Source of the DNA: Erigeron canadensis
Taxonomy: Eukaryota; Streptophyta; Magnoliopsida; Asterales; Asteraceae
DNA: 64,000 nt
Assembly: GCF_010389155.1 (NCBI RefSeq)
Contig: NC_057768.1
Location: 7,996,501-8,060,500 of the forward strand
Reading direction: 5' to 3'
Position numbers and translations under genes: made by a program. Below the pieces are notes generated by a model, which had not been told where the DNA came from, made no database searches, and worked only from the letters and a program-made list of their open reading frames with translations. This document shows positions 1 through 10,720 of the stretch, one piece after another (position 1 is the first letter of the stretch; every line of letters begins with the position of its first letter).

Positions 1-1231
1 TTTGTAAAACCATTGTCGAGATGCTATTAAAGACAACACATTTATGTAGGTACATCCATGAGTTTTCCGTTGTAAAAACTATGTAATTTCAGGATAAAAT
101 CAACAATGTAATTGCAAACGGAGAGTAAACAGTTCATCTCCCTTCTGCACATACTAAAATTAAATCTTAAATCAACATATACAACTTTCCGAGTCGAAAA
201 TTCTACTGTATTAGTAACAATAAATATTAAAAATTCAAAAACTACTTTTTGAGGCATTTTAACAAAACACCTATTGTGTAATCTTACCAAAATAACATTC
301 ATATCAAATATATACAACATAGATATACATAGTACTTGACCTGAATAAATCAAAAAAAATTAACAAAAATAATGAAAATAAAACATGTAAAAAGAAAAAA
401 ACCTGAATGAACCTGAAAAGAAAGTTGTTTACACAATTTATATGGAATTAAAGGATTAAAAGAACCCAAAACCTGGGGTGGATTTTCAGTTGGTATGATA
501 AATAGAACTTTTTGAAGATTTAAGCAGAAATTCCAATTCAGTACAAAGCAATATTTTAAACTTACCTGAATAACTTGAGGCAATTGGTTGTCTAAATTGT
601 AAAAGGATTCCTCCCAGTCGATTACAACTTGAAAGGTTCCTTTATATCCCCTTAGTTAACGATATCAAACACAAACTTGTCAAACCCTTTGTCTTCATCA
701 ACCTCCAAATGAATTAAATTAAATGGGAGTTGATGAGTTATTAAATTAAATGGGAGTGTATCGGTTCATTAATCAAACACATTGTTTGTTAGGAATACAA
801 ACAGTTATGGATTGAATACATATTGACGTGAATAGACAAAGATATATAATATAATCATCTACTAAATACATCATTAATAGGAGTGATAATTTAGCTTTAG
901 TAAAAATATATAACATTAAGTACATAGATTAAGAAAAGAGAGGAAAATTTCAATGTTGATTCAAAAAACTCAGTTGTTATCTAAGGATAGAGATTAATTA
1001 ACAAACAATAAACTACAATTAACTCTTGGCAATCCAAAAGACACATAATCAACATACTCATAATCAACATTTAGAAGGATTAAAGCATTCAATTTATTAA
1101 CACACATAATCAACATACCAATAATCAACATTTAGAAGGATTAAAGCATTTCATTTATTCAATTAACTAGTTAAGAAGAGAGATGTTTTAGTTTCAAATT
1201 TGATAACACAAACTCAGTTTTTATATGATAT
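1..1231. other. AT-rich intergenic stretch, no gene recognised
   Basis: No open frame here shows family resemblance; the longest frames are low-complexity and rich in Phe, Ile and Leu. The part around 269-318 resembles 21,899-21,946, suggesting both are copies of one dispersed repeat. Two near-identical segments around 1,040-1,085 and 1,100-1,160, sharing an acacataatcaacat core, form a local tandem duplication. Confidence 0.5.
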
Positions 1232-1481
1232 ATAGATACTACTATATAAAAATTATAACCCTATGTTGAAAATTTACATAAATGGGACATGCGAATTGAC
1301 CAAAATACCCTTAATGAATTATATCACTATCAACCCTTAATATTAAATTACATCATTAGTCCATTATATTAGAAAATATCTCTACTAACCCCTTTAAATC
1401 AAATACTTTTACCTACACCAATAAATGTCGCCACCACCGTCATCGCCGGCTCGCCGCTGCATTGCGCGGGTACCATGCTCG
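1232..1481 (+). mobile_element. Short non-autonomous Helitron (about 250 bp)
   Basis: The right end holds a GC-rich hairpin (ccgctgc, loop, gcgcggg) followed by taccatgctcgt. This is almost the same terminus as the 12.6-kb Helitron of this window, which ends taccatgctagt. The left end, tactactatataaaaa followed by accctatgttg, matches the left part of the element at 52,705. There is no coding capacity. The terminal tetranucleotide is CTCG rather than the canonical CTRR, so this copy has mutated or ends slightly differently. The 5' boundary is uncertain by a few bases. Confidence 0.6.
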
Positions 1482-2376
1482 TCAAAGGAAAAAAGATTAC
1501 ATCATACTAGATGAGCTACTCTACTACATCGGTTAAAAAAAGATTACATCATATTAGATGGGCTATTCTACTACATCGGCTATGAAAAAGTAATTTATAT
1601 GGCGATGATAATCATAAGCCCTATGATGGGAAACTACCACGTTAGGTTTGGAGAGAGATAGGACCGAAGTAAGAAATGAAAACAATCAAATGGAAAAATA
1701 TCAACGTTGTTAACATGTTTCGTAGAAAACGATACCCTATTCTTGTGTTTTCATAAAGACCACCACCATACCGAGATAATCCCATGCAAAATCGTCTAAG
1801 ATAAGGATGTAGTGATAATAGATACTCAATTCAGCAACACAAAAAAGATCACAAACTGCATTGATGACAACCAATCATTATTGACGTCACTCGTTCTACT
1901 TTAAGATTTTTTGTGTTTAAGTAATATCCATACTACTTTTCATGGATTATGAATCGTAAATATCGTCACTGACTTGTTTTATTTATACCATTAAATTTAT
2001 TACTGGAGAAATTATACGATTAAAAATTAGGAAAATGAATAGTTTATAAAAAGTTATAAATACACAACTTCTTCATTTCATTTTCTTCACAATAACAATA
2101 CATATCTTTCTAATAATAGTTTAAGAAAGAGGGGAATGCTATTTAACGTGCATAAAAAAACTTGTATCTTCAATATTAAAAGTCCGCCCTCTGATTTTAA
2201 TGGTAAATGTACAAACAATTTATGCACCTTAAACACAGCTCTAAAGGTTGTATTTAGCAAACCCTAAGACAAATATACTTTCACATTTTATACAAATTTT
2301 AGTCATACTTGAACACAACCACCAATTTCAATCATTACAACAAAACGATTTCTTCCAAAAATCTTTTAACAATTCA

Positions 2377-3180
2377 ATGTCGTCGTTAGCTATTTCTTTT
2401 TCTGTTCAATTGAGCAACCCATTTATCAATATGCCTCTTAAAGCAAGTTTCGCGCATACCCAATCAATCCATTTGCATAACCATTTCATCCGGAAACTGG
2501 TTTCGTCAATTTCACAAAAAAATTTCATCAACAAAAACTATCCTCAATATCAACCAAACCCTCCATTCCAATCTCAATGCCAAGATGTCGAAACACCACC
2601 TGAGGGTGAGGGCCATGACGAGGCTGATGTCGAGGCGAATAATAAGGGTATAAGGAAGCACATCACCTAGACTAACGACAAGGAAATGATTTTGGCGCAA
2701 TGATTGGTAGGCGCTTCCCAAATCCCAATCCAAGGAAAAGGTTTGTAAATGAGGAGTATACATTGAAATTGCATTATAAACGCATACTGCTCTTTATTCG
2801 ATGTAAAATGCAACAAAGTAAACTAACGGAATAATGGTCAAAGATACATAGTGACGAGAAGTTATTTAGGAGGATCTTGAAACAGCATAACGATGAAAAT
2901 CAACAAAGTGGCATCGACGAGAAAGTTGTTTACGTTGATGCCCACATATACTTCAAGCAACAAACGAGTAAATCCTTTACGTAGTGACATATACTAAAAG
3001 ATTACCCAAAATTTGGGAATGACTTCGATGTCAATAGCCAAAAATGGTTATTTCAAGAAATAGAAGACCCAATACGTCTCGATAAAGACGAGCCCACAGT
3101 CAAGCTGAATCCGAACCCAAATCCTATCAGACCGGACCCGCACATGATTAATCATGCATCGTCGCACCGGAGCATAAGTT
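2377..3180 (+). pseudogene. SANT/Myb-like, NAM-associated type ORF remnant
   Basis: From an ATG at 2,377 the frame stays open to 2,670, where ITWTN-type sequence is broken by TAG in place of the expected Trp codon. The same frame continues (TNDKEMILAQ) to a TGA where a Cys is expected. Further on, KSFT and LKDYPKFGND pieces around 2,970-3,030 and a DEPTVKLNPNPNPIRPDP tail around 3,090-3,150 resemble plant SANT/Myb-like proteins with a NAM-associated C-terminus. Many of those are ORF1 proteins of PIF/Harbinger transposons. A TATA-like stretch (ttataaata) lies near 2,055. No transposase is seen nearby. The assignment rests on remembered family patterns, so it is moderate. Confidence 0.5.
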
Positions 3181-3462
3181 TCATCAACTATTATAAAGTA
3201 CATACAAAGATATTTACGATCAAAGTTAAATAAAAAAGACTTTGAAAGTCAAACTATGACATTTAAAATGGGACGGATGTAGTATAATATATTATATGTG
3301 TGTACTACTATTTTGGTTCGAAGTTGTAAATTTATTTTTATGGAAGTTTGCATCGTGTTCTTATTTATGAATCAATCTTGTGTGTAAGAACATGTATTTA
3401 AAGAGTTTTCTAAAATTATTGCTATAATCTTTTCATTTGAATCTGATTATTTTTTATCATTA

Positions 3463-3754
3463 CGAGCATGATACCCACGCAATACGGCGGCGGTGGTGGG
3501 GAAGGCGGTCTGGTGGTGTCGGTGATGATACTATCGGTGGTGGTAGCGGTGTCAAGTGGTGTAGATTGATCTAGTTGTGATAGTGAAAATTTTTAAAAGA
3601 TAAGGGCTTATAGTATTAATTATTAAAATAAAGGTTTATAATGTAAATTTATTCATTAGGGGTAAAATATAAAAAGTCAAAGACAATTCTGATAATTTAA
3701 AGGTAAAATTACCTAAAATAAAGAAGGTCCTTTTACTTTATAAGAGAATAGAGA
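3463..3754 (-). mobile_element. Short non-autonomous Helitron (about 292 bp)
   Basis: Read on the minus strand, it starts A|TCTCTATTCTCTTATAAAG, a typical plant Helitron 5' end. It finishes with the hairpin ccgccgtattgcgtggg and tatcatgCTCG|T. The terminus is of the same family as the copies ending at 1,481 and 52,996. The internal part is rich in ggtggtggcggt and has no ORF. Its orientation is opposite to the copy at 1,232-1,481. Confidence 0.65.
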
Positions 3755-4175
3755 TAGAGATAAACAATGCGTCGTATAAAGATTAACTTGCGCTTTCTGT
3801 ACTATCCTTACCATACATCTATACATCATGGCTGTAAACATCTAATTATTAACTTTACATCTAATTATTAACGTCTCATCAATGAGTCATATCTACTTTA
3901 GTTTGCAAAACTAAAAATATTGTGATAAATCTACAACAAACTGTAATCATTTACGATAAATGTATCTATTATATTGTACAACTATATAAAATATCTATTG
4001 TTATAAATGGTAACGACTTGTTGTAAATTTATTACTCCTAAACTAAAAAACATCTATTACTTTTATCGTACTAGAAGTTTATGCCATTTAAAAAAATTAA
4101 TGATTTGTGTTTATTTTTATATGTTTCGTGTACATGAATTCCAAGGCTAGACAGTCAAACTAATAAAAATGCAAT
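3755..4175. other. AT-rich intergenic DNA
   Basis: No open frame or known repeat is recognised between the small Helitron and the SINE-like copy. Confidence 0.4.
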
Positions 4176-4391
4176 GTTGGCACCTAAGTGAAAAGAGTTT
4201 GTCCCAAATCAATAAATGAATTGGTATATGGTGAAGCCTGAGACTGAAAAGTCTTGAGTTCAAATCATAGTGTGAACAAAATGCTTGGAGACATGGGTTT
4301 TCCCTATATGGATTTCCTCTAGAATTGGAGTTGGGTATATGAAAAGGCATGCCGCTGAGCCTAAATATTCAGTTCCAAAAAAAAAAAAAAT
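4176..4391 (+). mobile_element. tRNA-derived SINE-like copy
   Basis: The sequence has an A-box-like segment (ttggtatatggtgaagcc, about 4,220) and a B-box-like segment (gagttcaaatc, about 4,256) at pol III promoter spacing. It ends in a pure A tract of about 14 at 4,378-4,391. This is the layout of a plant tRNA-derived SINE of about 215 bp. I could not find a clear target-site duplication, and the 5' boundary is approximate. Confidence 0.5.
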
Positions 4392-5214
4392 TAGATTTGG
4401 ATAACTAATTTAATGTTTGTTAATGATTTAGTACAAATTTTTTACAGCAAAACTTAACTTAAAAATTTTTAATATCATAGTTGTGTGTATTTAAATTTTA
4501 GATATTGTTATTGTACATATCTAAAGATTTATAACGTTTAATCTATATTACTATATATATGATATATATCACATGACATACAAGCTGATTAGTCCCTTGA
4601 CTGTAAGAGAAAGAGGTTGACAGAATGTGAAAGTTGAAAGAAAGAATAGGAAGGTGTAAAGATAGCCAAGTGGATGGATAGCTTTATTCATGTTTTCGGA
4701 TGATCATATACCTTTTTAGTCAACAAGTGACCAAATTGGATAATAATTATATCCATTTTCGCACCTAATTTCAACATGAAGCCATTCTTCATGTGCTAAA
4801 CATTTTTTATTTTTATTTGGCAATATGGATTTATATGATATTCTATCTGCTTTAGGTAAAGTCACACAAAAATAAGATAGTGTAACAAGTATCCACTATA
4901 ATACGAGTATTATACGTTAATCTTTTATGTTAAATATTATAAAAAAATGATATATCTTACTAACTAATCCTCTTAACTATAAGATCGTAACATGTAGCAA
5001 AATCAAAAGATAAGATTAAGAAAAATAATTAATGGAATCTATATGTCTTGTACGTTTTGATGATTTTAGGAGAATTTTTTTTAAAAAAAATTAGAAGAAT
5101 TATTCATATTCCATATTAAGAATTTATAGAACTATGATTTTAGTATTATATTCTTACATGTCAAATCAACTTATCAAAACAAATCTTTAGTTAAACATGA
5201 TTGAGTATTCATAC
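4392..5214. other. AT-rich intergenic DNA
   Basis: No gene, open frame above 60 codons or recognised transposon end is seen in this stretch. Confidence 0.4.
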
Positions 5215-5826
5215 CTAGTGCTCAGACCCGTCCATTGGACAGGTGGTCTCAAGATATATAAATCTTGTAATAATTGTGAAACAAAAAGTGTATGATCAAT
5301 ATCACAACTTAATAAATGCGAAAGCTAAAGAAGAAACATATGAAAATTAACTCCATATAAATATTGATTCCAGTTTACCCTTTTTTTCAGCTTTAGTTAA
5401 ATAAAAAGAGAAGCAAAAAGTGTATGACCAATATCACAACTTAATCAATATGAAAACTAAGGAAGAAACATATATATTGATTCCAGTTTACCCCTTTTTT
5501 TCAACATTAGTTTAATAAAAAGAGAAACAAAAAATGTAGAGTATATAATTTGAAAAATACATATCAATTCATCAACAAAGACCATCTCGAACGTTTTGAT
5601 TTTCTTCGGGTTGTTCCACTCCGAAATAGTCCATGCATGCACAACACGAAGTCTTAGATGATGGTTAACATGTATTGGGTTATAAGATTTTTTATTAAAG
5701 GTCGGCTATTTTTTATTAAATAAATATTAAAAAGTAGAGGATTAATAAAGATGGAATATTAGGCTAAATGAAGAAGATTAGGGGTGCCAAGTATACCCCA
5801 ACGTCCTCTATTAGTTATATTATAGA
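5215..5826 (-). mobile_element. Non-autonomous Helitron (612 bp)
   Basis: On the minus strand the element begins A|TCTATAATATAACTAATAG. It ends with the hairpin cctgtcc aat ggacggg and then tctgagcaCTAG. Both are hallmarks of plant Helitron ends. The base after CTAG is G rather than the usual target T. The inside has no coding sequence but contains a tandem duplication listed separately. Confidence 0.7.
5279..5531. repeat. Two-copy tandem duplication, unit about 126 bp
   Basis: The segment gaaacaaaaagtgtatgatc to aaataaaaagaga (5,279-5,404) is repeated with about 85-90% identity at 5,405-5,531. Both lie inside the 612-bp Helitron. Confidence 0.75.
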
Positions 5827-6333
5827 TTGATAGATAAATATTAGTAACTAAAAGATTTAAATTGCAAAACAAAAAATATTATAAAATCACCATTTATTTC
5901 TCATTCCTTACACCACAATTACAGTATCAACTAACATCCAAAATTGGAGGCTAACGGAGTAAAAGATATCATCTGAATCACATGTTGTCTACTCTTTGTT
6001 GAAAACTCAAAACTGAATGTTAAAGGTTTTTAAGGCTTGTGTTTATAAGTACCATATTTTTGGAACTTTTTCATTACCACATCAGCATCACATAATTTAG
6101 GACTCTCTTTAGGACTCTCACTGTCTATAAAGACAGCTTCTTCAAAACTTCTTCGCCACATTATCAATTCTTTTATATTTTTTTAATTAACAAAATACCA
6201 TTCAAATATAATAAAAAAAAAACACATTTTATTATTAAACAAACAAATTACATTTCTTAAAATAAAAGACAACACAAAATTAAAAAACTAGGTACTTGAT
6301 AAAAACACGAAATACATAATGATAAGATTACTC
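5827..6333. other. AT-rich intergenic DNA
   Basis: No gene is recognised. Around 6,100-6,140 the phrase taggactct is repeated, followed by a short hairpin (ctgtctataaagacag). Confidence 0.4.
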
Positions 6334-6811
6334 TTCATCTTCATCATCTTTTATTGACATTTTCCCTAAGCCACGGTAAGCGCGTTCGCCTGCCCACCAC
6401 TTATCGTGTTGCGGGCATTTGACTTCCTAAGTACTTTTGTCTTCCCCGCAATTGTCGTGATACGATTTGGCCCAAGTGCATTGGTCACCCAACGTGTGAC
6501 CAACGTTAAAAACGTCATCGACCACCCTCCTTATCTTCTTGATCTCATCCTGTAGAAACAAAGAATATATCTCTTCGTGTTTCGAGACCTTGCGGCCTTG
6601 TGCTTATATTGTCTCAAGCTGATGCTCGCATTGTCGCCTTTTCTTCCGTAAGTAACCCATTTGGTTAGAGACTTCAGTTTGAAGGAGGGTATCTTCTTTG
6701 ATATCAGCCATGATTCGTGTTTTCATCTCTTGTTCGATCAGACGAGGTCGATGAACATTCTTGTTTGATGATGAGGACGCCTTTTTGGTTAGAAAGAGTG
6801 AGTGAGTTTGT
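6334..6811 (-). pseudogene. Decayed ORF of unknown family with Cys/His-rich end
   Basis: On the minus strand one frame runs from an ASSSSNKN start region near 6,785 to a TAA at about 6,334, broken by two in-frame stops: TAA after QLETI near 6,607 and TAG after EDKST near 6,430. The expected initiator appears as AAG GCG instead of ATG GCG. The middle is basic and probably helical (MGYLRKKRRQCEHQLE). The C-terminal part has spaced Cys and His (CTWAK, HDNCGED, KCPQHDKWW) that could bind zinc, then an acidic tail. I do not recognise the family. It lies close to a SANT-like pseudogene and may belong to the same dead transposon. Confidence 0.4.
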
Positions 6812-6883
6812 AAAATAATGAAAATGGTTATGAGGATGCAACTGAATTCTGCTATGGGTTGGTATATATAGACTGGCAATCCA

Positions 6884-7010
6884 ACTAGCCGTTCAGGGAC
6901 TGAAAGTGTAAATGTTTTTGAATTTTTGGCCGTTTGAGGGACTAAAATTGTAAATATTTTGAATTCGAACGTTGGAGGGACTAATTGTGTAAATATTTTA
7001 AATTTTGAAC
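6884..7010. repeat. Three-copy imperfect tandem repeat, unit about 41 bp
   Basis: Units of the form ccgtt-agggactaaa-tgtaaatattttgaattt start near 6,890, 6,931 and 6,970, upstream of the minus-strand pseudogene. A TATA-like string (tatatatag) at about 6,864-6,872 sits next to it. Confidence 0.6.
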
Positions 7011-7097
7011 GTTGGAGAAACATCTTTTAGTTTAGCTATAAATATTGGCTCCTTATCAGATATTTATTACCAAAACTCAAATTTTTATACATCTTAA

Positions 7098-7430
7098 ATG
7101 GCTTCTTCATCAAATGTCCCTAACCATAAACCACCAATGACTGTCGATCAAGTTAATGACACTATCATAGCTGATATCCTCGACCACGAAATGTTCAAAT
7201 AGGAACTTGTTGAAATTGGTCTAAAACTGATAGCCAAAAAGAAATAGTGTCAAAAACAAATCGGTTATATACAAATCGGGCATTGTACTAATCTTGAGTG
7301 TCAATATTTCACTTATTTGCAGGGGAAGTTCGACAAAATTCAAGTTGTTGTGGAACAACTTGGTAATGCGGTTTACACATTCAACGAGTTCATCATGAAT
7401 GTCAGAGCAGTCTATGAGATGAAGAAATAA
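7098..7430 (+). pseudogene. Short decayed ORF, family unknown
   Basis: An ATG at 7,098 opens MASSSNVPNHKPPMTVDQV, then in-frame TAG and TAG codons interrupt it. After a plausible 3' splice site (ttatttgcag, about 7,321) a clean open stretch encodes GKFDKIQVVVEQLGN up to AVYEMKK and a stop near 7,430. This stretch is probably helical. The N-terminus resembles that of the oppositely oriented pseudogene at 6,334-6,811. No function can be given. Confidence 0.35.
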
Positions 7431-7527
7431 GTTTGTATTTTAATAATGTATTCTATGAATTATTATGTTGTATGTTTCTCTTTAATAACTTTGTAGTGTT
7501 TTTAATTTATGAATAAAAGTCTGTTTT

Positions 7528-7650
7528 TATTAAAATACAAAGTAAACATTACAATACATAAAACAAACTTAATAAAATACATAAAACACACTTAAATAAA
7601 AATACATAAAACAAACTTAATTAAAATACATAAAACAGACTTAATTAAAA
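7528..7650. repeat. AT-rich tandem repeat, unit about 28 bp, four copies
   Basis: The unit aaaatacataaaacaaactt with small changes recurs about four times between two decayed ORFs. It may be the shared 3' flank of the converging pseudogenes. Confidence 0.65.
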
Positions 7651-7999
7651 ACAGGCAACCGTGATAAGCTCCCTGTAACAATGCTCGTCTCGGAATCCCT
7701 CCCATAATTCTCACGGTACTCCCGAAGTGCCATTGCATAGACCAACTCATCAGGTTGAATCTGTGTATTCAACCTCCTATAAATTGCCTGAAACTACTTA
7801 CATTCATTGCGAATTTTATTGAAGTGACCTAGTAGTTGAGATACGCTCCGTGGACCAGCAGTGGTGCGTGCGTTGAAGCTTTCATATATATATTGGTCCA
7901 AGCACTTTTATTGGTTGCTGGGATAACCGTTTCACAATCTTGTATCCAAAACCTGCATAACAAAAGATTTTCGGATTCAGTCCACACTTGTCTTGCCAT
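7651..7999 (-). pseudogene. SANT/Myb-like ORF remnant
   Basis: The minus strand from an ATG at 7,997-7,999 encodes MARQVWTESENLLLCRFW and IQDCETVIPATNKSAWTN. It then needs a frameshift near a TA repeat (about 7,880) to continue as SFNARTTAGPRSVSQLLGHF. After a stop near 7,805 it goes on with FQAIYRRLNTQIQPDELVYA and ALREYRENYGRD. The WTESENLLLCRFW start and the RT-x-SVSQLLGHFNKI motif fit the plant SANT/Myb-like family found as PIF/Harbinger ORF1 or as domesticated host proteins. It is broken by one frameshift and one stop. No transposase is present nearby. Confidence 0.55.
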
Positions 8000-8039
8000 T
8001 TTGAAATTGAACGGTTTGAGGAGGATAAAAATGAGTTGA

Positions 8040-8456
8040 AAGAAATTGTTTAGTGATTTGAATTGGTTGTGTTAAATATGAAAAGTTGTTAGTGTTTAAA
8101 TAGGAAAAAAACTAAATTTGAACGTTGGGGATAAAAACAAAAAACAAAAAATTCAAACGGCTAGAAATGAACCCACACCGAGCATTTTTGAACTTCTTGG
8201 CGGAGAACAAAGGGGAGGACGCAGGCTTAAGGACACCGGGTGTCAATAGGACTCGAGCGTCCAAGACCCCAGGGACGCACCTGGGGACGACCTATAAGCA
8301 CCGGCCTAACAAAACTTGCGAGCGTCATGCACTGCGTTGATATAATGCTATATTATAAAAAATACTATGTTTTTTTTCAAGAAAAACTACACTTGCAACG
8401 GAGCTCTTACTATTGGTCATCTTGAGAGGTTTAATTGTAATATATATATATATATA
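8040..8456. other. Intergenic stretch with a GC-richer island
   Basis: From about 8,160 to 8,335 the base composition becomes GC-richer than the surroundings, with no recognisable protein. A (TA)n tract at about 8,441-8,456 leads into the first foldback MITE. Confidence 0.4.
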
Positions 8457-8622
8457 TGAGAAAAGTGAGCGTGAGGTTGTCACATACCTAAGTTGGGTAT
8501 AAAAAACTCTCACATATTAATATTTTAATATTAATGAATAAATGATAGCCCCCTGATTTTTATAGAATAAAAAATCAAGATGTGAGGGGGTTTTCACCCA
8601 AGTTGGGTGGTGTTGTCTATAT
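8457..8622. mobile_element. Foldback MITE in a (TA)n tract, copy 1
   Basis: The element reads gaaaagtgagcgtgaggttg at the left and ends with cacccaagttgggtggtgttg. Its interior has cctgatttttatagaat and atattaatattttaatatta. It is flanked on both sides by (TA)n. Copies of the same family lie at 14,557-14,746 and 23,671-23,848, and in the halves flanking the copia element. Confidence 0.75.
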
Positions 8623-8647
8623 ACATATATATATATATATAGAGAGA

Positions 8648-8768
8648 GAGAAGTTAAACACATAATCTTGAGTGTAGAACCCTTTACATACTAATTTTAT
8701 AATATATATATGAATGATTAGCCCCTCTATGTTTTTTATGGATTAAAAAATCAAGATATGAGGAGTTT
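8648..8768. mobile_element. Left half of a foldback MITE split by the copia insertion
   Basis: The sequence gaatgattagcccctctatg to caagatatgagg is the inverted partner of 14,482-14,545 on the other side of the retrotransposon. It ends in agttt, which matches ggttt (14,389-14,393) at four of five bases. That is the expected 5-bp target duplication of a Ty1/copia insertion. Confidence 0.75.
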
Positions 8769-9000
8769 TGAAGATACATACAATGTATCTCCAAATGCAA
8801 CAATCTGAAATGCCAAAAGTAAAAGTTGTATGTCAAGCCTTACCACTCACAAGATGCAGCTCCAAGATGAAAGGAATGGTAGCTAAAGCACTCCAATTTT
8901 GTAATGTAATGTAGGAATATAGTTTAGTATGATTATGTAAATATTTGTATAGATGGAGGAGTAGAAGTATAAGTTTATAGTTAGATGGCAGTTACTTTTG
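8769..9000 (+). repeat. Extra, 3'-truncated LTR of the copia element
   Basis: It starts TGAAGATACAT like the other LTRs and follows them to cagttacttttg, then jumps at 9,000/9,001 directly into the pol 3' end (gactgtcactttg). The junction shows 3-bp microhomology (ttg). It is the remnant of an upstream LTR after deletion of about 100 bp of LTR and nearly the whole internal region. Confidence 0.85.
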
Positions 9001-9175
9001 GACTGTCACTTTGTTAGGGAAAAGATCAAATCTGGACATATTAATCCTCAATTTGTTCCATCTAAACTCCAGGTTGCAGATATCCTCACCAAAGGCCTCT
9101 CCAAAGCTCTCCATTATAATTGTCTCAGCAAGTTAAGCTGTTGTAATCCTTACAACATCTCAACTTGTGGGGGGA
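9001..9175 (+). pseudogene. Copia pol 3' fragment (RNase H end) plus polypurine tract
   Basis: This segment is nearly identical to 13,888-14,062, the last part of the RNase H domain (DCHFVREKIKSGHINPQFVP) followed by the polypurine tract tgggggga. It sits between two LTRs and shows that a second, internally deleted copy of the element shares the central LTR. Confidence 0.85.
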
Positions 9176-9515
9176 TGAAGATACGTACCATGTATCCCAT
9201 GTATCTCCAAATGCACAATCTGAAATGCCAAAAGTAAATGTTGTATGTCAAGTCTTACCAATCACAAGATGCAGCTCCAAGATGAAAGGAATGGTAGCTA
9301 AAGCACTCCAACTTTGTAATGTAATGTAGGAATATAGTTTAGTATTATTATGTAAATATTTGTATAGATGGAGGACTAGAAGTATAAGTTTATAGTTAGA
9401 TGGCAGTTACTTTTGCCGGCTTGTAGATATACTGCTCCTGTATATCATTTTACATATAATTCAGAAATATACAAAAATTCCCAAAATGATTCTCTCGCAA
9501 TTTCATTTCTTTATA
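9176..9515 (+). repeat. 5' LTR (shared central LTR) of Ty1/copia element
   Basis: The LTR runs from TGAAGATACG to ctttata, about 340 bp. A polypurine tract lies directly upstream and a primer binding site directly downstream. It differs from the 3' LTR by scattered substitutions, a short catgtatccc duplication near the start, and a 7-bp indel near cagctccaagatg. Confidence 0.85.
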
Positions 9516-9529
9516 TGGTATCAGAGCAA
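9516..9529 (+). other. Primer binding site for initiator tRNA-Met
   Basis: The string tggtatcagagc directly after the LTR is the standard plant Ty1/copia primer binding site, complementary to the 3' end of initiator tRNA-Met. Confidence 0.9.
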
Positions 9530-9739
9530 TTCGACTTGAAAATCATCGCCGGAATAACTCCGACCACCATTTCTGACACCAGAATCTTCCATCACTTTCG
9601 GTCCGATTCAAACCCTAACTCATTAATTCCTTCAATTCATCTTCAATCAATAGATTCAGAAAAAAAAAACCTAAAATTTCATTTCTTCTTCAATTTCATC
9701 TAAATTCCATAAGATTTCTTCAATCAACAATTATCAAAG

Positions 9740-10720
9740 ATGCCTGATGATACTCCTCCTGCTGATAATGTGGAATCTATCCACCATCCTCTTTATCTCC
9801 AATAAAATGATCATCCTGGTTTGATCTTAATTGGAAAGAAGTTATCTAGGTCTGTAAACTTCAGTTCTTGGAAGATATCAATGCTCATTGCTTTAAGTGC
9901 CAAGAACAAACTCAAAGTTGTCAATGGAGAGTACAAAGAACCTGCAACAACTTCACCTCTCAAATCACATTGGGACAGAACCAATGATATGATAATCTCA
10001 TGGATTCTAAACTCTGTTTCGGATTCAATTGCATATAATCTGAGTTTTATCCATACTGCACATGATTTGTGGAAGGAATTAGTTGAACATTATAGTCAAC
10101 TGGATAATCATAGAATATATCAAATCTCTGTTGATATTACTAATCTTAGGTAATAAACCATGAGTATTGAGACCTATTGTCACAAACTCAAAGGTCTATG
10201 GGATGAATTAGATGCTCTAGAGGCACCTTATGCATGTACTTGTGCTTGTAGCTATGAGAATGGTAAGAAAAATGGAGAGAGAGAGAGAGAGCGCTTAAAA
10301 AGAGGTTGTTACAATTCCTAATGGGTCTAGATGAGTGTTATGCTAATATTAGGGGACAAATACTCTTACAACAACCTCTGCCAATTATGGCTAAAGCATA
10401 TGGGATGGTTAGACAAGAGGAGAAACAGAAAGAAGGTATCTGACCAAAGCCTTCAACCATTCCTGCTACTTTGTCCACCTACACCACCCACAAACTATCT
10501 ATTATCAATTTCAAACCCAAACCTCATACTCTCTCAAGCCCACAGAAGGGAAAAGTCCATTCAAGAAGGGAGTTTATTGTGCACAATGCACCAGGGAAGG
10601 TCATACCAAGGAAGAGTGCTACCGGGTAGTGGGTTACCCATATGGACATCCATTACATGGAAAGTTCAAACCACTTGCTTACACCAGAGGAAAAGCTGTC
10701 AATTCTATCATGGCAAATGA
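9740..10720 (+). pseudogene. Ty1/copia gag remnant with zinc knuckle
   Basis: Translation starts at an ATG at 9,740 (MPDDTPPADN). A TAA after about 21 codons breaks it, and it then reopens in the same frame with a copia gag region (SVNFSSWKISMLIALSAKNK, WILNSVSDSIAYNLS). A second stop follows at about 10,151, then frame changes. A CCHC zinc knuckle is visible near 10,575-10,620 (CAQCTREGHTKEEC), which in intact elements binds genomic RNA. The broken frame makes a functional Gag impossible. Confidence 0.85.

Noticed and set aside
42..583. Two minus-strand ORFs of 103 and 77 codons rich in Phe and Ile
   Set aside because: Composition is that of translated AT-rich DNA; no motif, no splice context and no family resemblance.
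7528..7650. Possible CRISPR-like array of about 28-bp repeats
   Set aside because: The units are contiguous without spacers and AT-rich, in a plant nuclear context; it is a simple tandem repeat.
8125..8340. ORF in the GC-richer island at 8,160-8,335
   Set aside because: No recognisable protein; the peptide is Arg/Thr/Pro-rich without motif and overlaps another frame equally open.
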